A stretch of 64,000 nucleotides of DNA from Lachnospiraceae bacterium 28-4 (GTDB lineage Bacteria; Bacillota; Clostridia; Lachnospirales; Lachnospiraceae), in NCBI GenBank assembly GCA_000403275.2, contig KE159598.1:199002-263001 (forward strand), given 5' to 3'. Below are positions 60,057 through 64,000 of the stretch, in pieces. The first letter of the stretch is position 1, and each line of letters begins with the position of its first letter. The notes under the pieces are model-generated. The model did no database searches and was not told the origin of the DNA. It saw nothing but the letters and a program-made list of their open reading frames with translations. The translations under genes were made by a program, and so were the position numbers.

Positions 60057-62405
60057 GTGAAAAACAAGGTTGTATTAGAGTCCTGCCTGGAAGAGATTTA
60101 TCTTGGAAATCTCGGAACGGTAGAAACGGATCTTATTCTCCCGGCTAAAACAAAGGATGGGATTTCCATTAACTGGCAATCATCGAGGCCGTCCATTTTA
60201 GAACACAATGGGAAAGTACACCGGCCGGAAAGCAAGGATGGAAATCAGACAGTGGTATTAAAGGCCGTGGCAGGAGAAGGAAACGCAGTTATTTCCAAAG
60301 AGTATCAGGTTACGATAGTTGCTTTGCCGGTAGAGAGGCTTTTTGTCAGACAGCTTCCGATGGAGTTTGGCAGTAAAATAAATACGCAGTTCAGGCTGCC
60401 GGGCTGCGCGATATTGGAATTGGAGGACGGGACTGTCAGTTTGCCGGTTCGATGGGAACAGGATGGAATCGTACAGGTAGAAGAGGAAAGAACCTATCGG
60501 ATAACGGGAAAGCTGGAGGAACAGGAAACAAAACGGTTGAGCTGCGGCGATACATATGAAATGAAATACCGGATACGGAATGCCCCGCCGTTAGTAACGG
60601 CTTATGTGACAGGACTGCCGGACGAGTCGTATACGGAGCCTGAGGTTCCTGTCAGGAAAGTCTGTGAAGCGCAAAGATGCCAGGTAAAATTGCAGAAAGA
60701 TGGCAAGTTTACAGAGGATGTGGACAGAATGTTGGATTATATTTTGTCTTATAAGGCAGATTCCCTGCTTTATAATTTCCGGCAGGCGGCGGGGATTCCC
60801 GTTTCCGGCGTAAAGCCGATGCTGGGATGGGAAGCGCCGGAAAGCAATTTGCGGGGGCATACGACAGGGCATTACTTAAGTGCGGTGGCGTTAGCCTATG
60901 AGGTTACAAAGGATGAAAGGCTGGAGAAAAAGGCGAAAGAATTGATTGACGGTTTGTATGAAGTACAGCAGAAGTATACAGCCATGTCAGAGGAATATGA
61001 GGGATATCTCAGCGCTTATCCGGTCAGCCAATTTTCCGATTTGGAGAAAGGAGCCGTTTATCCGGCCGTTTGGGCACCGTATTATACGTTGCATAAGATT
61101 ATGGCCGGATTGCTGGATTGCTATAAAGCATTTCAGGAAAAAACAGCGTTGGAAATGGTTTGCCGGATCGGCATATGGGTATACAACCGTCTGGGGAAAC
61201 TTCCGAAGGAGACGTTGAACAGGATGTGGTTCACTTATATCGCGGGAGAGTTCGGCGGGATAAACGAAACGCTGGCGGAGTTATATCAGATGACGAGGGA
61301 TGACAGATTCCTGGAAGCGGCGCGATGGTTCGACAACGACGCATTGTTTTATCCTATGTCACGAAACATCGATGTGCTGGGGGGAATTCATGCGAATCAG
61401 CATATTCCGCAGATGATCGGCGCGCTCAGGTTGTTTGAGGCAACCGGACAGATAGAATTATTTCATGCGGCGTATTATTTTGAGGCGATGGTCAGGGAAC
61501 ACCACAGTTATGCGATTGGCGGAGTGGGGAATGCGGAGATGTTCCGCAATGCGGACCGTATAGGAAGCGAGTTGTCTGAAAAAAATGCGGAATCCTGTTG
61601 CAGCTATAACATGCTGAAGCTGACGAAAAAAATATTTGAGTATGATCCCTCGCCCGTATATGCGGATTATTATGAACGGGTTCTGCTGAATCATATTTTG
61701 GCAAACAGCAATAAACAATATGGGGGCGCTACCACTTATTTTATGGGAATGCAGCCAGGGGCGCAGAAAAATTACCGGGCAATGGAGAATACCTGCTGTC
61801 ATGGCACCGGCCTGGAATCAAAATTCAGATATGGGGAAGGTATTTATTATACGACTTCAGGGGACGTTTATATTAATTTGTTTTTGAATTCCACGCTCGC
61901 ATTGGGGAAAGACTTTATTTTGGAACAGGAAATAATGAACGAGGAAAGAAGCCGGATCCACATTGTGGTCAGAGAGGGCGGAAAAGAAGCCAGAACGCTT
62001 AAAATCAGGATTCCCGGATGGTGTGACGGTAATTTCGATATTTTGTATGTAAAACATCCGGAAAAAGTACAAGTGAGAAACAGTTATATCGAGATCAATG
62101 ATAGATGGGAAAAAGATGATCGGATTCATATTCGGTTTTCCTGTTTCCTGCGGGTGGTCCGCTCCAAGGACAGGCCGGAACTGTTTTCCATTTTTTATGG
62201 GCCGTTCGTTCTGGCACTGCTGGATGACAGCGAAGAATTTATTCATTTTGATGAGGAACCTGAACAGATGATACAAAAGATCCAACAGAGGGGCGCTTTG
62301 GATTTCCGGCTTGGAAAATATGAATGGAAGTCGCTTTATCAGATCGTGGATGAAAAATATCATATTTATATGAAGCATCGGCATAAGGAGCATAGGGATG
62401 AATGA
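60057..62405 (+). CDS. GH127 beta-L-arabinofuranosidase-like glycosidase with N-terminal Ig-like domain
   Basis: A 782-residue cytoplasmic protein (no signal peptide). Residues about 20-95 form an atrophied bacterial Ig-like domain (GISINWQSSRPSILEHNGKV). The large (alpha/alpha)6 region is GH127/DUF1680: LRGHTTGHYLSAVALAY, EFGGINETLAELYQ, ESCCSYNM (Glu512, Cys514) and NTCCHGTG near residue 580. These Glu and Cys residues match the zinc site and Cys nucleophile of HypBA1-type enzymes. GTG at 60057 follows AAGGAG by 6 bases; an in-frame ATG at 60021 lacks such a site. It overlaps the ABC gene by 8 bases. Confidence 0.85.
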   Translation: MKNKVVLESCLEEIYLGNLGTVETDLILPAKTKDGISINWQSSRPSILEHNGKVHRPESKDGNQTVVLKAVAGEGNAVISKEYQVTIVALPVERLFVRQLPMEFGSKINTQFRLPGCAILELEDGTVSLPVRWEQDGIVQVEEERTYRITGKLEEQETKRLSCGDTYEMKYRIRNAPPLVTAYVTGLPDESYTEPEVPVRKVCEAQRCQVKLQKDGKFTEDVDRMLDYILSYKADSLLYNFRQAAGIPVSGVKPMLGWEAPESNLRGHTTGHYLSAVALAYEVTKDERLEKKAKELIDGLYEVQQKYTAMSEEYEGYLSAYPVSQFSDLEKGAVYPAVWAPYYTLHKIMAGLLDCYKAFQEKTALEMVCRIGIWVYNRLGKLPKETLNRMWFTYIAGEFGGINETLAELYQMTRDDRFLEAARWFDNDALFYPMSRNIDVLGGIHANQHIPQMIGALRLFEATGQIELFHAAYYFEAMVREHHSYAIGGVGNAEMFRNADRIGSELSEKNAESCCSYNMLKLTKKIFEYDPSPVYADYYERVLLNHILANSNKQYGGATTYFMGMQPGAQKNYRAMENTCCHGTGLESKFRYGEGIYYTTSGDVYINLFLNSTLALGKDFILEQEIMNEERSRIHIVVREGGKEARTLKIRIPGWCDGNFDILYVKHPEKVQVRNSYIEINDRWEKDDRIHIRFSCFLRVVRSKDRPELFSIFYGPFVLALLDDSEEFIHFDEEPEQMIQKIQQRGALDFRLGKYEWKSLYQIVDEKYHIYMKHRHKEHRDE

Positions 62406-63923
62406 AGAAAAATTGTTGGCTGCAGAAAAAATTGAAAAAGAATTTCCCGGTACAAAGGCGCTGAAGGGAGTTTCGGTAGATTTGCGGAAAGGTGAGGTTC
62501 ATGCGGTCGCCGGAGAAAACGGGGCGGGGAAATCCACATTGATGAACATCCTGTCGGGCGGAATGAGGCAGACGAGCGGAAATATTTATATAGAGGGAAA
62601 ACAGGTATCCTTTTCAAATACGAAAGAAGCCCAAAAGGCGGGGATCGGTTTGGTGCATCAGGAATTGGCCCTGTTTCCGGAACTGACGGTGGCGGAAAAT
62701 ATTTTTGTAGAGCGTCTGCCGCAAAGGAAAGGCTTTGTTCACAAAGAGGAATTGAACCGGCAGGCGTCCGAAGTGCTGGAGCAGTTTCATTCAGGAATAA
62801 AACCGACGCAGCTGGTGGAAGAACTGAGCGTTTCGGAACAGCAGATCGTAGAGATTGCAAAAGTAGTTTCGGAGGAATGCAGGATCATTATTTTTGATGA
62901 ACCTACTTCCAGCCTGAATGAAGAAGAGGCGTGCCAGTTATTTAAGATCATAGGGGAATTGAAAAAAAGGGAGTGGGCATTTACTATATCAGCCATAAGC
63001 TGTCTGAAATTTTTGAGATCTGCGACCGGATTACGATCCTGAGGGACGGCGAGTATATCGCGACGCACCGGATAGGAGAAACTACGCAGGAAATAGTAGT
63101 GCAGGAAATGGTCGGACGGGAACTGAGCAGTTTTTATCCTGAAAAAAATTCAAAAACGGAAAAAACGGAATTGTTAAGGGTCGAAGGACTGACGAGGAAA
63201 TTTGTTTTTGAAGATATCAGCTTTTCCCTGAAAAAAGGAGAAATACTGGGATTGTGCGGGCTGGTCGGTTCGGGAAGGACGGAAATCGCAAGAGGGCTGT
63301 GCGGAATTGACAAGACGGACGGCGGCACGGTCTGGCTGGACGGGGAAAAAATCAATATTAAAAATTATGCTTCGGCCATTCGGAATGGTTTGTGCTATCT
63401 TACTGAAAATAGGAAACTGGACGGGCTTTTTCTGGAAATGAATATTGTGGACAATATTTGCGCGTTGCAGTTGGATCATTTTTCACAAAAAGGGATTATG
63501 CAGGCAAAGGAAATGAACCGCGTAACGGATGAATTCAAAAAAAGTCTGAACATCAAATACAATGACAAAAAGCAGTTGGTCAACAGCCTGTCCGGCGGCA
63601 ACCAGCAGAAGATTATGATTGCAAAATTATTGGCTTTGAATCCCAGGATTATTATTCTGGATGAGCCCACAAGAGGGATTGACGTGGGATCCAAGTCAGA
63701 AATACACAATGTTTTACGGGAATTGTCCGGCCATGGGATAGGCATTATTATGATATCCTCGGAAATGCCGGAAATCGTAGGGGTTTGCGACAGGGTAATC
63801 ATCATCAGGGAAGGAAGGCTGGTTCATGATATCAGCGGTCATGAGGTGACTCAGAAAAATATCATTGCAGCTATTTCGAAGGAAACAAAAGAAGCAAAGG
63901 AGAGGGAATATGCGCAAGTCTAA
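62398..63923 (+). pseudogene. Sugar ABC transporter ATP-binding protein (RbsA/XylG type), frameshifted
   Basis: Two frames encode a duplicated sugar ATPase of about 508 residues. The first half has Walker A GENGAGKST, LSVSEQQIVEIAKVV as signature and IIIFDEPTSSLN; after ELKK near 62968 the frame is lost and GIYYISHKLSEIFEICDRI continues in another frame through the second half (GLVGSGRTE, SLSGGNQQKIMIAKLL, IIILDEPTRGIDVG). One extra A in the run of seven at 62962-62968 restores the full reading frame. It could be a sequencing error, a phase-variable tract or a true null. The second half has its own possible start near 62973. Confidence 0.82.
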
Positions 63924-64000
63924 CCAAATTCTGTCAAAAATAAAATCAATGAAGGAACTTACGATTTTATCGATTATTATTGTATTTGTAATCGTAATCT
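63909..64000 (+). CDS. Sugar ABC transporter permease (RbsC-type), start only
   Basis: An ATG at 63909 overlaps the ATPase stop by 15 bases, with GGAGAGGG upstream. The 30 residues in the window (MRKSNQILSKIKSMKELTIL, then a hydrophobic SIIIVFVIVI) are typical of the N-terminus of a ribose/galactose/arabinose-type permease. The gene continues beyond the window. The operon order GH127, ATPase, permease suits uptake of the sugar freed or consumed by the glycosidase. Confidence 0.7.

Overview
The window is chromosomal DNA of a spore-forming, low-to-mid GC Clostridia, most likely a member of the Lachnospiraceae. The basis is the Firmicute order tig-clpP-clpX-lon-ysxC, an alpha/beta-type small acid-soluble spore protein, a YtvI-type membrane protein, a T-box leader in front of thrS, strong Shine-Dalgarno sites (AGGAGG) throughout, and the many LacI, AraC, LytTR and GHKL regulators typical of gut Firmicutes. 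No rRNA, tRNA or CRISPR array was seen.

Layout. 1-6232: a maltodextrin uptake and processing operon (lipoprotein binding protein, two permeases, 4-alpha-glucanotransferase, LacI regulator) with a promoter, an overlapping LacI-type operator, and an intrinsic terminator or attenuator after the binding protein. 6236-9340: CYTH protein, DJ-1/PfpI protein, CBS protein, spore protein and a small alarmone synthetase. 9390-15948: trigger factor, ClpP, ClpX, Lon and YsxC, the protein quality-control block. 16006-19425: YtvI-like protein, a D-lactate-type dehydrogenase, TruA and a VanZ-like protein. 19779-23502: ECF sigma factor with probable anti-sigma partner, an atypical orphan response regulator and a MATE transporter. 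23536-31955: a J-domain/TPR protein beside an HscC-like Hsp70, a hemerythrin-CheX-receiver fusion, and a choline/betaine-type ABC transporter. 32166-36573: a LytTR regulator with two GHKL kinases, a DUF1349 protein and a DUF1905 protein.

36.7-51.8 kb is accessory and becomes strongly AT-rich from about 40 kb. It holds a MerR/ABC module whose ATPase has lost its middle, a LacI regulator that has lost its helix-turn-helix, a GNAT acetyltransferase, remnants or complete copies of at least four toxin-antitoxin modules (Phd/Doc, RelE-type, PIN-type, HigBA), a decayed IS30-like transposase, two remnants of one tyrosine recombinase, and three related copies of a terminal repeat. Inside it are an uncharacterised frameshifted gene and a 1184-residue SIR2-domain protein that looks like a defence-associated sirtuin. 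This HigBA, unknown gene and SIR2 segment, enclosed by repeat copies, is the best candidate for an undescribed anti-phage module.

51.97-58.8 kb returns to core genes: SEC-C protein, a C_GCAxxG_C_C protein, a T-box-controlled unit (small membrane protein plus thrS), a GT39-type membrane glycosyltransferase, a DUF1540 protein and an exported protein. 58.9-64 kb is a sugar-use locus: AraC regulator, intracellular GH127 beta-L-arabinofuranosidase, a sugar ABC ATPase broken by one base in a poly-A run, and the start of its permease, which is cut by the window end.
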